A stretch of DNA of 64,000 nucleotides. It comes from Cryoendolithus antarcticus. Its lineage: Eukaryota; Ascomycota; Dothideomycetes; Cladosporiales; Cladosporiaceae. Shown here piece after piece: positions 1 through 10,506 of the stretch; the first letter of the stretch is position 1, and every line of letters begins with the position of its first letter. The notes under the pieces were generated by a model. The model was not told where the DNA came from, searched no databases, and saw nothing but the letters and a program-made list of their open reading frames with translations. Made by a program: the position numbers and the translations under genes. The stretch spans positions 806,001-870,000 of the forward strand of contig NAJO01000013.1 of assembly GCA_002077065.1 (NCBI GenBank), in the 5' to 3' direction.

Positions 1-1
1 C

Positions 2-412
2 GAGGCTGGCAAGGAAAGCGGAGGGAAGAGCTGGCCGATGGCTCGGGCGAAGAATATCAAGAAGGTGCTACAAAAGCTACGGACGGATCAGCTACTGCAC
101 ATGTCATCTTCGCTAGACCTGCACGGGTCAATCTGGGATCGCGTGCAGCTACCACCGCCTGGTGTTCTGCTTCGCCGTCGAGTGACAGACCGACTGCAGT
201 CGGTGACTATGGACGATCAATTGCTTCTTCGTAATGGCGGAATCCAAAAGCTGTCTGGGCAAGAGTTGGCACTCGCCTGTGAGGAGCGAGGCATTGATGT
301 TCTGCATGGGAGGACAGAGAAGCTGCAGGAGGCATTGAAGACTTGGCTGCAATGGCAGAAGGAGGACGGCGGGCGCGGCCGTGCGCTCATGAAGATGCTG
401 TTCAATAGGTAA
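2..412 (+). CDS. LETM1-like mitochondrial protein, C-terminal part (5' end outside window)
   Basis: The reading frame is open to the left edge, so only the last 136 codons are present and the true start lies upstream. The fragment carries the LETM1 ribosome-binding-like signature: a PPGVLLRRR segment, then DDQLLLRNGGIQKLS, then ELALACEERGI and a closing ALKTWL helix. LETM1/Mdm38 proteins sit in the inner mitochondrial membrane, where they act in K+/H+ exchange and bind mitoribosomes (family knowledge). The usual N-terminal membrane span is not in the window, so which LETM1 paralogue this is cannot be decided. It ends about 330 bp from the convergent catalase-like gene. Confidence 0.75.
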   Translation, partial: EAGKESGGKSWPMARAKNIKKVLQKLRTDQLLHMSSSLDLHGSIWDRVQLPPPGVLLRRRVTDRLQSVTMDDQLLLRNGGIQKLSGQELALACEERGIDVLHGRTEKLQEALKTWLQWQKEDGGRGRALMKMLFNR

Positions 413-743
413 GGTCAGTCAATGGTCAATGCTAGATCGACATGATCTGACTGCCTCCAGACCGAATGCCTGGCAATAGGCAGTGGACCTGTGATGGACA
501 TGGCGCAAACCTTAGCTGATGGTGTGTATAACAGTGTACGATATCATAAGTTCGCTGGCTGGTATGACGGCGTCTACAAAATTCGATGACGGACTGATCT
601 GGCTCACTCCAGTCGTCATACAAGCTTCTTGCTGGACGTGACAACAGCAGCAACGTCTAGTCAGACTATGTACGAATAGATACTGAAGCTACTTAATGAC
701 CTCGGTTGCAATCATCCCTGATCAGCGTCACAAGGCAGTCCGT
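413..743. other. Intergenic, convergent 3' ends
   Basis: This is the gap between the stop of the LETM1-like gene and the stop of the catalase-like gene. It should hold both 3' UTRs. I see no supported gene; the short reading frames here lack family features. Confidence 0.6.
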
Positions 744-2059
744 TCAGGCGCCAACCTCAATGGTATTCGTCGCGTGCTGCAATGGCAAGCTCAACTGCGG
801 CGCCGGGATCGGAGCCGGCACCTCATTGAGACTCGCCGGCTCAATGTAGTCCCTATGCCCGTTAACCTTCAGCCTCAGCTTCCTGCTCTCGGCATACACC
901 ACGCGGCGCATTCTGTTCGTGCTCCCGAGGGGCTGGTGCTCCTTCAGTCCATGCCATGAGTTGACTGTAATGCGATCGTCCCACCACACTCTGAACTCTG
1001 GCAGCCAGCTATCCTGCGGCTCAAATTCGAGAGTCGCGATCTGCTCCATGCGGTACTTCTTCTCGTCCCACAGGATACCGATGTCGTCCACGGGCTGCTC
1101 GTCGAGATTCTGTAGCAGCTGCGCGCAGAAGGAGTAGGTGACTTTGTGGCGCATGTGGAAGTCGCGGGTGTGTTGGGAGAGGATGTTGATGGGGTCGTCC
1201 TCCTTGATCAAAGTCTTCTCGAGGGAGACCTGCTCGGTGGCGAGAGGGAAGACGCCGTATTTGGCTACGTAGTCACCATGCCTGTAAGCGCTCTGACTCC
1301 ACTGATTCATGGCCACCATATGCTGCCTCGGCAGACCACCAGCATATGTCGCTACATCGGCGTCAACTCTCTCGCCCTGTTCCTTGGCGAAGGTGGGCAG
1401 ATCGCTCCAGTTCCTCTCCAGCGAATCGGCAATATCGTAGGTTGTCTGTGGGTCGCGCAGCTCCAAGATCGGGTAGTTATTGAAGGTCCAGTCCTGGGTC
1501 TTCTTATCTTCACCCCATAGCTTCTCGCCCTCAATGCCAAAGATCTTCATGCCAATGCCACGCGGAGCAGAGATATTGTCCGGGACGAGCTTCGGGGTCA
1601 GGCTGGAGTATCGCATAATAACATCGTAGCTACCTGGCTTCGCGAACATGCCTTGAGCAAGGTGAGCTGGGAGATCGTCCTTGATGGTGAATTTACCGAG
1701 CACGCACTGCATTACCATACCGTCAGCTCTGCTGGTGTCTATACGGGCAAATTGAAGCTTACGCCTTGGGTCTTCAGATGTGTGCCTCGTAGACAATGCA
1801 TGTGCTCGTTGAAGTTCATCATCTGGAAGCGATTGAATTGCGCGGCGACCTCTTTGATCTTCTCTGCCTCGCCAGGTTGCTTGACCTCGACGCCCTCAGC
1901 ATCCCTACTAGAATCAGTGTTCATTCGGTTGCGGGTTTTCCGTCAAGCTGCTGACCATTTGATATACTCTCCAGGCGCGGGCTTGTCGTGGCCATTGGCT
2001 ATGGTCGTGCCGTTGGCTTTGTCGCCGACCTGGACCGTGTGCTGGACTGGGCAAGACAT
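744..2059 (-). CDS. Catalase-like (SrpA-type) heme-domain protein
   Basis: Three exons join in frame: 2059-1956, 1904-1763 and 1706-744 (introns 51 and 56 nt), giving 402 aa. The joins restore the family core: EYIKW, then RGTHLKTQG running into CVLGKFTI, then DLPAHLAQGMFAKPG, YDVIMRYSS, RGIGMKIFG and DWTFNNYP. The His in RGTHLKTQG sits where catalases carry the distal His. I do not see the R-x-F-x-Y-x-D-T proximal Tyr motif of true catalases, so a catalase-related peroxidase or another heme enzyme is more likely than a classical catalase. There is no peroxisomal SKL tail (it ends IEVGA) and no signal peptide, so it is probably cytosolic. The acceptor of intron 1 could instead lie 3 nt upstream (at 1908); the frame is the same either way. 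Confidence 0.8.
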
Positions 2060-2869
2060 CCTGTTCAATCTGAAATAGTATCGTGCCTTAGGGCGATAGA
2101 GATGGGGACAGAGAGCAGAAGAACGAGAGTTGGAGTGATCAGTTAGGTGGATCACCTTCAAGTGTCTTTCAGCCTCCTCATATCTAGTCCACTCATCCCC
2201 GCTGATGCGCCCCGCTTCCACCTACCATCCAGCGAGCTATTGGACTGCCAGTCTTCCGTCCCACCGAAAGGACATTCTAGACCCCAGAAACATGCACACT
2301 GACGATCAGGGAAGGTTGTCAAAGGCAATAATGCATTGTTCCCGCGACCCGGCTGCGGGGTTGATCGATGTGGGGTGCATGTATAGATCTCGGTCACCAG
2401 AAGCTCGCAAGGGCTGATTGGACGGCACAGAGCATTTGTCATTATTGTTGTTTCGAACGGACACCCGTATTTTGTTTCGGAAGGGGCCCTATCATTGCGA
2501 TGGTAGCATGCGCAGAGCTGGCGTAGATGCGATATCCTGCAAGCCGCTCCAGGTAACGTCAGGGCAGCTATGCAAGCCGTAAGAAGCGCAAAGCCCATCG
2601 GGACATGCTGCTATGCCATTGCGAGGGCGTCGATGTAGTCACAAACATGCTCGATCGTTCGCACGTCAGCGAGAATACAATTGTCGTGTAGGGATGATCA
2701 TGCGGAGTTCCTCAGTGGAAAGAACGACGTGTGCTGTAGCAAGTACGAGCCAGACTTTAATGTTGGCCCACCAACGGCCAAAAGTCAACACTCCTCGACT
2801 TCTTGCGCGTTAGCATGAAGAGAGATAAAAGTGATCACGTGTACATTCATTGAACTCCGCAAAGACGAG
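2060..2869. other. Divergent intergenic region
   Basis: This lies upstream of both the catalase-like gene (minus) and the GCNA-like gene (plus), so it should contain both promoters. It holds one uncertain minus-strand reading frame at 2598-2158 with a hydrophobic start and many Cys (see findings). Nothing else is supported. Confidence 0.5.
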
Positions 2870-4780
2870 ATGGCTCGGCTTCGCAGAGCCAGCGACAGTG
2901 ACGATGACTTTGTTGCAGTCCAGCCAGCGGCCAGAGACGCCACACAGACCAGACAACGCACATCGCCTAGGAAGAGAGTGCAGCAGCGATGTACAGCGGA
3001 CGGACCGGATGCTACCAATACTACAGGCCAGAGTACCGATCTTCGGACCGCCATGTCATCGCTTGCCCCTACTGGAGAGCGAAAGAAGCAAATTCGATTG
3101 TCGCCACTGAAATGCTTGGGCGGCACCGCAATGGCTTCGTTGAGACTTAAATCCGGCAAGGCGACGGTCGACCTGGCCCCTATGTTATCTGATTCAGTAT
3201 CTGCGATACCACCACGTATCACTTCGCCGCGGAAACGAGTAATGGGAGCCGTGGCTGTGCCGGTCATAGTGGCGCCAGAGATCAATGCCGTATCCGTGGA
3301 CGAGGTGGAGATCGAAGAGAGCATCTGGTGCGGACCCGATGCGTGTTCATCGAGTGACTCCGAAGATGAGCTGCCCAGTCCACGAAAGCTCTGGCCGATG
3401 AGTCTCAATGCATCTCGCCAGATCAAAGAAGCTCCACCATTGCCCAACCTGAGTCAAACCATTCAAAGCCTGCAAGATCTCAGTCTCAACACGGCAGCGA
3501 CCCGAGACACGAAGCCTCCACCTCGACCACTGTATAAGATATCAATTGACTCGCGACCATCGTCATCATCTGACAAAGAGAACCTCGAGGCTATACTGCG
3601 ATTCTCTCCACCACGGCTGCATAGTCCATCGAAGGAGCGCACTCGGAGACCATCGTGCGACCGGCCCATCACTCCGCCTCCATCGTCTCCGACCAAGTCA
3701 AAGCTAGTCTCACCCTCCAAGGCACGGCCCAAGATTCCGACGCTTCCACACAGGCAGAGTCTCGACGGATTTTGGAACGCCGACACAGTCAACGATTGGA
3801 ACGACCAATACTCTCCCCAGAAAGTGATCATGTCACCCAGGAAAAACCGCTTCATCGACTTGCCGAGCTCAGACTCACCATCTGCATCGCCGAAGAAGTC
3901 CTCAAGTCCCGCGAAACGCTCGAAGCAGGAAATGCAAGTGCGGAAAGTGTTCGAGTCTCGCAAAAACAAGCTAGCCGAAGCCTTCCTCTCCGAGCTCGAC
4001 CAGCGCATCACTCACGGGCAAATCTCGACGCTCTCTGCCACAACCGGTGGCGTGAAATTGCTTTGGTCGAACACCCTCAACACAACCGCCGGCCGCGCGA
4101 ACTGGCGTCGCGAAACCACAAAGACTCACCTTTCAGACGGCACGACTCAAGGAACCCACAAGCACCACGCCTCCATCGAGCTCGCCTCAAAAGTGATAGA
4201 CTCCGACACGCGGCTCTACAACGTGCTTGCACACGAGTTCTGTCACCTAGCGAACTTCATGGTCTCGGGCATCAAAGACCAGCCCCACGGCACTTCATTT
4301 AAGACCTGGGGCCGCAAAGTGACGCTAGCGTTCGAGGATCGAGACGTGGAGGTCACGACAAAGCATAGCTATGAGATTGAGTATAAGTATATCTGGCAGT
4401 GCAGTGGAGAGGAGTGCGAGACGCTGTTCCAGAGGCATTCGAAGAGTATTGATGTGGAGAGGCAGAGGTGTGGAAAGTGTAGGGGAAGACTTGTGCAGGT
4501 CAAGCCGGCGCCGAGGGGCGGGACGTCGCCGGTGAAAAAGGAGGCGACGGGGTATGCGGGGTTTGTGAAGAAGCACTTTGCGGATGTGAAGAAGAGCTTG
4601 CCCGGGGCGAGCAACAGAGAGGTCATGGAGGCTGTGGGGAGGAAGTATCGGGAGGAGAAGGAGGCGAAAGTCGCAAGCATTCCAGTGCTGGAGTCGGGAA
4701 AAGTCGCTGTCGACGATGACGGCTCTTTCAACATCGACGACGTGGCGAACGCATTACAAGTTATCGTCCTAGACAATTGA
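2870..4780 (+). CDS. SprT-like DNA-protein-crosslink protease, GCNA family, with HMG-box-like tail
   Basis: Single exon, 636 aa. The start is the ATG opening MARLRRASDSDDDF. The first 380 residues are acidic and disordered with many SPxK/SPRK repeats, likely CDK sites. The SprT domain follows, with the zinc-protease motif HEFCH at about 455-459. A zinc ribbon comes next, starting WQCSGEEC at about 510 and ending CGKC. A basic C-terminal segment starting GYAGFVKKHF at about 560 resembles an HMG box. This architecture matches GCNA/ACRC and the S. pombe SprT-HMG protein, which cleave protein adducts from DNA in the nucleus (family knowledge). It converges on the Mog1 gene with only 39 bp between stops. 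Confidence 0.85.
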   Translation: MARLRRASDSDDDFVAVQPAARDATQTRQRTSPRKRVQQRCTADGPDATNTTGQSTDLRTAMSSLAPTGERKKQIRLSPLKCLGGTAMASLRLKSGKATVDLAPMLSDSVSAIPPRITSPRKRVMGAVAVPVIVAPEINAVSVDEVEIEESIWCGPDACSSSDSEDELPSPRKLWPMSLNASRQIKEAPPLPNLSQTIQSLQDLSLNTAATRDTKPPPRPLYKISIDSRPSSSSDKENLEAILRFSPPRLHSPSKERTRRPSCDRPITPPPSSPTKSKLVSPSKARPKIPTLPHRQSLDGFWNADTVNDWNDQYSPQKVIMSPRKNRFIDLPSSDSPSASPKKSSSPAKRSKQEMQVRKVFESRKNKLAEAFLSELDQRITHGQISTLSATTGGVKLLWSNTLNTTAGRANWRRETTKTHLSDGTTQGTHKHHASIELASKVIDSDTRLYNVLAHEFCHLANFMVSGIKDQPHGTSFKTWGRKVTLAFEDRDVEVTTKHSYEIEYKYIWQCSGEECETLFQRHSKSIDVERQRCGKCRGRLVQVKPAPRGGTSPVKKEATGYAGFVKKHFADVKKSLPGASNREVMEAVGRKYREEKEAKVASIPVLESGKVAVDDDGSFNIDDVANALQVIVLDN

Positions 4781-4819
4781 TCAATCATCAATGCGTCTCG
4801 TACCCTCAAACATTCACTT

Positions 4820-5457
4820 TCAATCCCCGTCCCCACCAAAGAGTCCCCAGTCCTTCACCTCAAACGTCCTCAGCACCTCGTCCCTCCACCGTTCCGCCCG
4901 TCCCACCAACACCCCCCCTTTGCCATGCTCCAGATCCACACTCCCCTCCTCGAACTCGCATTTCACATGCGGCGCATTGATCGCCACGATAATATCAGTC
5001 TGCTGCTCGACCAGCCGAATAAGAATCAGCAGCATGACCACAAACTCCGGCTCATTAGCCCTTCCTCTCATCTTCTCCCCCGGCGGACTCGTAGCCATCA
5101 GCGTAATTACTGGCGTGCCTAGCGGCAACTTCGCACAGTGAGCATCCCCAGTCCTCCACACTTTCGTCTGACCGGCATCCTCATACACCAGATCATCCAG
5201 ATGAAGCTTCAGTGCCTGGAGATCGGGTTTCTCGACGCGTTCTAAGATGTCGAAGACTATTGAGCTGAAGCCGAGGGGGTCGAGGTAGACTTCTTGGTTA
5301 TCGGGGACTTGGCGGATCTCGCTGTGTAAAGGTGTCAGAAATGGAGTGGATGTGAAAGGTGATGGGGGTTCGGGTACCTGACGTCTTGTAAGGTGGAGGG
5401 GAGGGAGACGGTGATGGCGCCACCGAAGAGAGGGCGGGGTTCGAAAGTATCTGCCAT
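4820..5457 (-). CDS. MOG1: Mog1, Ran GTPase-binding nuclear import factor
   Basis: Two exons, 5457-5378 and 5321-4820, with a 56-nt intron (GTACCC to ACACAG), give 193 aa, the usual Mog1 size. Exon 1 begins MADTFEPRPLFGGAITVSLP, and the splice yields DVSEIRQVPDNQEVYLD, the hallmark Mog1 segment contacting Ran. Downstream come the conserved FDILERV and a hydrophobic EFVVMLLILIRLVEQQTDI helix. Mog1 releases nucleotide from Ran and links it to import factors at the nucleus (family knowledge). Exon 1 would be missed by a single-exon caller because the minus-strand frame extends past the true start. Confidence 0.9.
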
Positions 5458-5823
5458 CAATTTCACATGCTCGTATTGTCTCTGTGCGTGTCGTATAGAT
5501 GCTTCCCTCAAAATGGACGTGTCTTGCTACTTTACAAATACGTTTGATATCAGGCATCACTAGGCCCACCATGAGGCTGCTACACTGACATGCTGCCTGA
5601 TGATGGCGAGAAAGAAGTGACTCATGATCATACTGGTGAATGCAGTGGTTGAAAGCCTTTCGTCGTGTTCTATGGTACATTCGTTCTGCCCGGATCATGT
5701 ACTACAGCGAGTTGCAGCCAACTATGCCAAGCCACGACACACTGCCAGGGCATGCAATCGCGCCCAGCTGATCATTGACCCATACGGCCTACTCGTACAC
5801 ACACTCTCTCTGCATCAATACTT

Positions 5824-7025
5824 CTACGCCGCCCACACATCCTTCCCCGCGCCCTCGATCCACATCCCAAGCTTCTCCACCCCACCGTCCCACTCCCTCA
5901 ACCTCGCATGCATAGCCTCGATGCCGCCCTTATCAAGCACTTTCGGCTGCACCCACGAGATCTTCGCCACCTCCGCGACTTGGTCAATACTTCCCCTCAG
6001 CAGCCCCAAACTCAGCGCCTTCATGATCAGATGCTCAATCTCATCGAGCTGCACTTTCGTCTCTTCGCTGATCGTCGCGAACGTCATGCTCCTGTCGTTC
6101 GGTGCGCGAGAGAATACCAGCTGTGTGAGGGCGGAGAGAGATATCTTCTGGTAGAGGAATTGTTCGTGTCGTTTCAGTAGTCCGTTGGACTGGAGGTGGG
6201 ATTGCAAGATGTTGTAGGCGCCTAGGTCGCCGCGGTTGAAGGCGAAAAGGAGGTCGCGGAGCCACTTGTGCTCTGTGTTTGCGAGGCTGTCGAGAACTGG
6301 ATGTAGCAGTAGCTCGCCGAAGTTGTAGATCGTGTCTGAGACTAACGCAGCTAGCGACAAGTCGTAGGCTATGCGGTGGCGGTCGCTTGAGCTGACGGAG
6401 TCGAGGTCCACGCATGCGAGATAAAGGAGGGTTGTGCGATAGAACGATGCGAAGTTGTTTTGCGATTGGTAGTAGTCCGCGGAGACACGGTAGAAGCTTG
6501 CATGTACTGAGGGCTCCACAGTGTCGAAAGAGTCGAGTACCGTCTCGCACTTGTCCAGATCTTTGCGGGCGGCAGCTGAATCGCCAATTCGTAACCGCAC
6601 GCCGGCGACTGATGTGAGAGCAAAGACGAAGGCGTCTTGTGATGCTGGCTTGTCGACTCGCTTTGCCAGGGTTTCGAGGAAGGTTAACCGGCGCTTATCA
6701 TCTATGAATTGCCCAGATCAGCGCCTAACCATTATCATGTACCTTACTCTAACGTACCCTCATACTGTGCCGCCGTGCTCAGTCCCAGTCTCACAAGCTT
6801 CAACTGATTGATCTTGTCCGCAAACGCCTTCACGAAGTTGTCGTAAACCGGTATTTGTTGCTCTGCGCTCTTGCCCTCCGCATAGAACTCGAGGAGTGTG
6901 TCTGTGAGTTCGTGCCATAGTTTCCGCTCCCAGTAGTCTTCGAATGTGAGGAAGTAGTGCTGGAGATCATCCTCTACCTCTTCGCGCTGCTCGGCCAGGA
7001 AGTTCCCGATCTTCTCGTTGTCCAT
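5824..7025 (-). CDS. RPN9: 26S proteasome regulatory subunit Rpn9 (PSMD13)
   Basis: Two exons, 7025-6758 and 6701-5824 (56-nt intron), encode 381 aa, normal for Rpn9. The N-terminus has the helical repeats EDYWERKLWHELTDTLLEF; the splice gives QYEDDKRRLTFLE. The PCI/winged-helix part lies in the last 150 residues (TFATISEETKVQLDEIEHL and a terminal WVQPKVLDKGGIEAM). Rpn9 is a lid subunit that contacts the deubiquitinase Rpn11 (family knowledge). It is divergently transcribed from NDUFA9 over 274 bp. Confidence 0.92.
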
Positions 7026-7299
7026 GTTGGGCGTTGAGTGACTTCTTGATGTGAGTGTTTGATGGAGGGTCTGAGTGCAATCACGATTTAGTCAATGTTA
7101 GGTCAATTGAGGCTTTGAAGTTTGTGATATAGAGAGGTCAATGTTTCGTAGTGGAGGCAGCGTTGGAGTCGCAACAACTCACGACACGCGACTCATGCTC
7201 ACATCTTAGGCTTGGCACAAGCTCCAGTCCAGCAACCACCTCCCCAAGCTTTACCCTCTCCACCCATTGACGACGCCACACCTCTCCACTCCCCTCACC
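7026..7299. promoter_or_regulatory. Shared divergent promoter of RPN9 and the NDUFA9 gene
   Basis: Only 274 bp separate the two ATGs, so both promoters and 5' UTRs must overlap here. The tract contains repeated GGTCAA/GTCAATG words (around 7094-7111 and 7136-7143). I see no Rpn4-type PACE element (GGTGGCAAA). The regulatory role is inferred from geometry alone. Confidence 0.5.
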
Positions 7300-8498
7300 A
7301 TGGCGCTCCGCCGCCCCTCCATGGGTCTCAGCGCCTCTCTGACGAAGCCATCTACTCTCCTCCCCCGCCAGACCCGCCGCACCCTCCAAGACATCGCCAT
7401 AACCCGTACCGGCAAGCCAATCATACGCCTCTCCGGCGGTCGCTCCTCGCTCGGTGGCCACACAGTCACAGTCTTCGGCGCTACCGGCTTTCTGGGACGA
7501 TATGTAGTCAACAGATTCGCGCAGGCAGGTTGTACAGTGGTGGTACCGTTCCGGGAGGAGATGGCGAAGCGGCATCTAAAGGTCTCCGGAGATTTGGGAC
7601 GGGTGGTGTTCTTGGAGATGGATCTGCGAAATACGGCGAGCATTGAGGAGAGCGTAAGGCATTCAGACATCGTGTTCAATCTCATTGGACGGGACTACCC
7701 TACAAAGAACTTCGATCTTGAGGACGTGCATGTCGAGGGCACGCACCGGATCGCGAATGCCGTGGCAAAGTACGATGTCGACAGATTCATTCATGTCTCG
7801 TCGCATTCGGCACATCCGAAGTCAACATCGGAGTTCTACAAGACGAAGTACTACTCTGAGCGGATCGCAAGGGAGATCTTCCCAGAGACGACGATCGTGC
7901 GCCCAGCGCCTATGTTCGGCTTCGAGGACCGACTGCTGCATCACCTCGCGAGTGCTACAAACGTCATCACGTCCAACCACATGCTGGAGCGATTCCGGCC
8001 AGTACATGCTATAGACGTCGGAGAGGCATTAGAGAAGATTGGTCTGGACGACAGCACGGCTGGACAGACGTTCGAGCTGTACGGACCAAAGGAGTACTCG
8101 ATGAAAGACATTCATGAGCTCGTGGATCGCGAGATTCTGAAGAAGCGACGCCACATCAACATCCCGAAGGCAATTTTGGCACCTTCCATGGGTCTGCTGA
8201 ACAAGGTGCTGTGGTGGGTCATCTCGTCGAAGGATCAGGTGGAGAGGGAGTTCATCGATCAGTTCATCGATAAGAACGCGAAGACGTTTGTGGATTTGGG
8301 GATCGAGCCAGGCGAGATCTCGAACTTTACTTATAAGTACTTGGTGAGTTTCATCCAGATCCAGATATCTCCTAGGAACTACGCTAATTCATCTTACAGC
8401 ACGCATACCGTAGCGCAGCGTATTACGACTTGCCTCCTATGACGGAGAAGGAGAAGCGCGAGGAGAAGAAGTACTTGCATGTTCTTGATGACCAATAG
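7300..8498 (+). CDS. NADH:ubiquinone oxidoreductase 39/40-kDa subunit (NDUFA9)
   Basis: Two exons, 7300-8343 and 8400-8498 (56-nt intron, GTGAGT to TTACAG), give 380 aa. A basic, Ser/Thr-rich presequence (MALRRPSMGLSASL) precedes the Rossmann fold with the NAD(P)-binding TVFGATGFLGRYVV. The atypical SDR core continues with VRHSDIVFNLIGRDYPTKNF, VSSHSAHPKS and YYSERIAREIFP. Exon 2 supplies the C-terminus HAYRSAAYYDLPPMTEKEK. This is an accessory subunit of mitochondrial complex I; NUO-40 in Neurospora is the same family. The start at 7300 was chosen over an upstream in-frame alternative because it is an ATG followed by a presequence. Confidence 0.92.
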
Positions 8499-8801
8499 AG
8501 CGTCCGGCTGTGTAGAGCAAGCGCCGTGGTAGACTGTAAATACTTCACACACTTCCATGCTTGCGTACACCTTGCCCACGTCGACGCTATGTCGTGAACG
8601 CTATTTCGAGCAGCACCTCAATAACAGCGCGTCTATCGCGTCTATCGGCGAGTCCGCCCGCGAGGCCAATTTATGTGGGGCCGTTCAGGTACCGGGTGAT
8701 CTCTCTCCCAATAGCCTTACGCTATTATCAGTGACGTCCAGTTGCATTAGCAGTGTACACGACTAGACCGTTCTCCAGGGGTTGCAGTGGACGTCGACAG
8801 C
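8499..8801. other. Intergenic gap
   Basis: 3' UTR of the NDUFA9 gene and 5' region of the Ubp8 gene. It contains a tiny perfect tandem repeat (9 bp twice, 8629-8646). No gene is seen. Confidence 0.5.
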
Positions 8802-10506
8802 ATGGCGACCACGACGCTCACCCCCACAGCGGCGAGCGCAGACATGCCCAAGCTGGTGAAGAAGGGATCCATCTCAGAGGCCAAGAGCCCGATGTCAGCT
8901 ACGCGGATGGTCTATGGGTGCTGTGAGTTGGCAGAGCACAAGAAGAAAGATGGACGTCACTAACGAAGGGCACAGCACATATCAAGGACCTACTGAGCAA
9001 AGCAAGACAGCCCGCGATCGACGGCTATACTAAGCTCATCCGCTCGATCAAGAGGCCCGGGAATGTTAGCACACATATTCATAGGAGCACTTCAGGCACG
9101 GGCACAAGTGGCAGGTCCACGTACCTATGTCTGCAATGTCCGAATGTTAGCAGCTCGCAGGAGAGGCATAGGAGAGAGCATGCGTTCTGTACAGCTGCCC
9201 CATCCGCCCTGCTTATCCAGCTATGCTAACATCCCCAGCCGTCGAATCCACCAACGGCTTCGTCCTGTGCCACGAATGCCGCGACTTCGTCTACGACCCT
9301 TCCTTCGAAGAAGTCCGCTCCCAAGGCTCAAGCAAGAAACGCAAACACGCCGTCTTCTCGGAGCCCGGCGACAAACGCCTTGTAGCCACCAACTCCGGCA
9401 GCACGCCCTGCGCCGCCACCGGCCTGCGAGGTCTCTATAACATGGGCCAGACGTGCTTCATGTCCGTCGTCCTTCAATCGCTGGGGCACAACCCGATCAT
9501 ACGGGCTTACTACCTGGCGGAAGGGCATAAGAGGGATGAGTGCGAGAGGGAGGCGTGCACGAGCTGTGCGTTGGATGACATGTTTACGGATTTCTACGGA
9601 CAAGAGAAGCATGAGGGGTATGGAGCTGTGCATATGTTGCAGGGGTGCTGGAAGGGGGGTGGGAGCTTGGCCGGGTATAGTCAGCAGGATGCACATGAGT
9701 TTTTGGGGTTCATATTGAACAGTCTGCATACTGCGAATACTGGGGATGAGGATGAGGAGGCTACGTCGAGCTCGGTGGCGAAGCGGAAAGGCTCGGATAT
9801 GTGCGATTGCATTGTGCACCAGACTTTCGGCGGCGTGCTGAAGTCGACGGTGACGTGCAGCTCTTGCAAGAACACGACGACGACCTACGACCCGTTCACG
9901 GACCTCAGTCTCGACATTCGGAATGCGGCGGTGGCAATTAAGAAGAAGAAACTCTCCATGATCAACGGCTCGACGACAGTCAAAGAGGCGCTTCCCATGG
10001 AGCTCACGGAATGCTTAGACCGCTTCACAGCCCCCGAGACGCTCAGCAGCGACAGCTACCAATGCCGGAAATGCGACAAAGCCCAAGAAGCCGAGAAGCG
10101 CCTCAAGATTTCCACCCTGCCACCCGTCCTACCTGTTCACCTCAAACGCTTCTCCCACTCCAAGTCCCTAGCTACAAGCAGCAAAGTCGATACGAAGATT
10201 CGCTTTCCCTTCACTCTCAATTTGGAGCCCTACACCGCGCAGCCCAAAGCTCCTAAGCCGCCTCCTCCTGGCGATCAGAAGGCTGAGGACGGCGGGCCGG
10301 AGGGCGTGAAGGGTACGGAGCCGGTGTATGTACTCAGCTCGGTTGTGGTGCATAAGGGTAAGATAGACAATGGGCATTATGTTTGCTACTGTAAGCAAGA
10401 GGAGGAGTGGTTCCGGTTTGATGATAGTATGGTTGTGAGGGTTGATGAGAAGGAGGTGATGGGCGCGGAGGCGTATATGCTGTTTTACGTTGTGGAGAGC
10501 TTATGA
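8802..10506 (+). CDS. UBP8: Ubiquitin carboxyl-terminal hydrolase, SAGA subunit Ubp8-like
   Basis: Three exons, 8802-8922, 8976-9188 and 9239-10506 (introns 53 and 50 nt), give 533 aa. The exons assemble an N-terminal Zn-UBP finger: GCSHIKDLL, then LCLQCP, HRREHAFSVES and LCHECRDFVYD. The USP domain follows with the Cys box GLYNMGQTCFMSVVLQSLG (catalytic Cys codon 9454-9456), two CxxC pairs (CSSC, CRKC), and the His box GHYVCYC with the His codon at 10375-10377. Zn-UBP plus USP of this length matches Ubp8/USP22, which removes ubiquitin from histone H2B in SAGA (family knowledge). The first two exons are short and were found by splice-site fit. Confidence 0.88.

Noticed and set aside
2785..3447. 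220-codon minus-strand frame
   Set aside because: Antisense to the disordered N-terminus of the GCNA-like gene; no motif.
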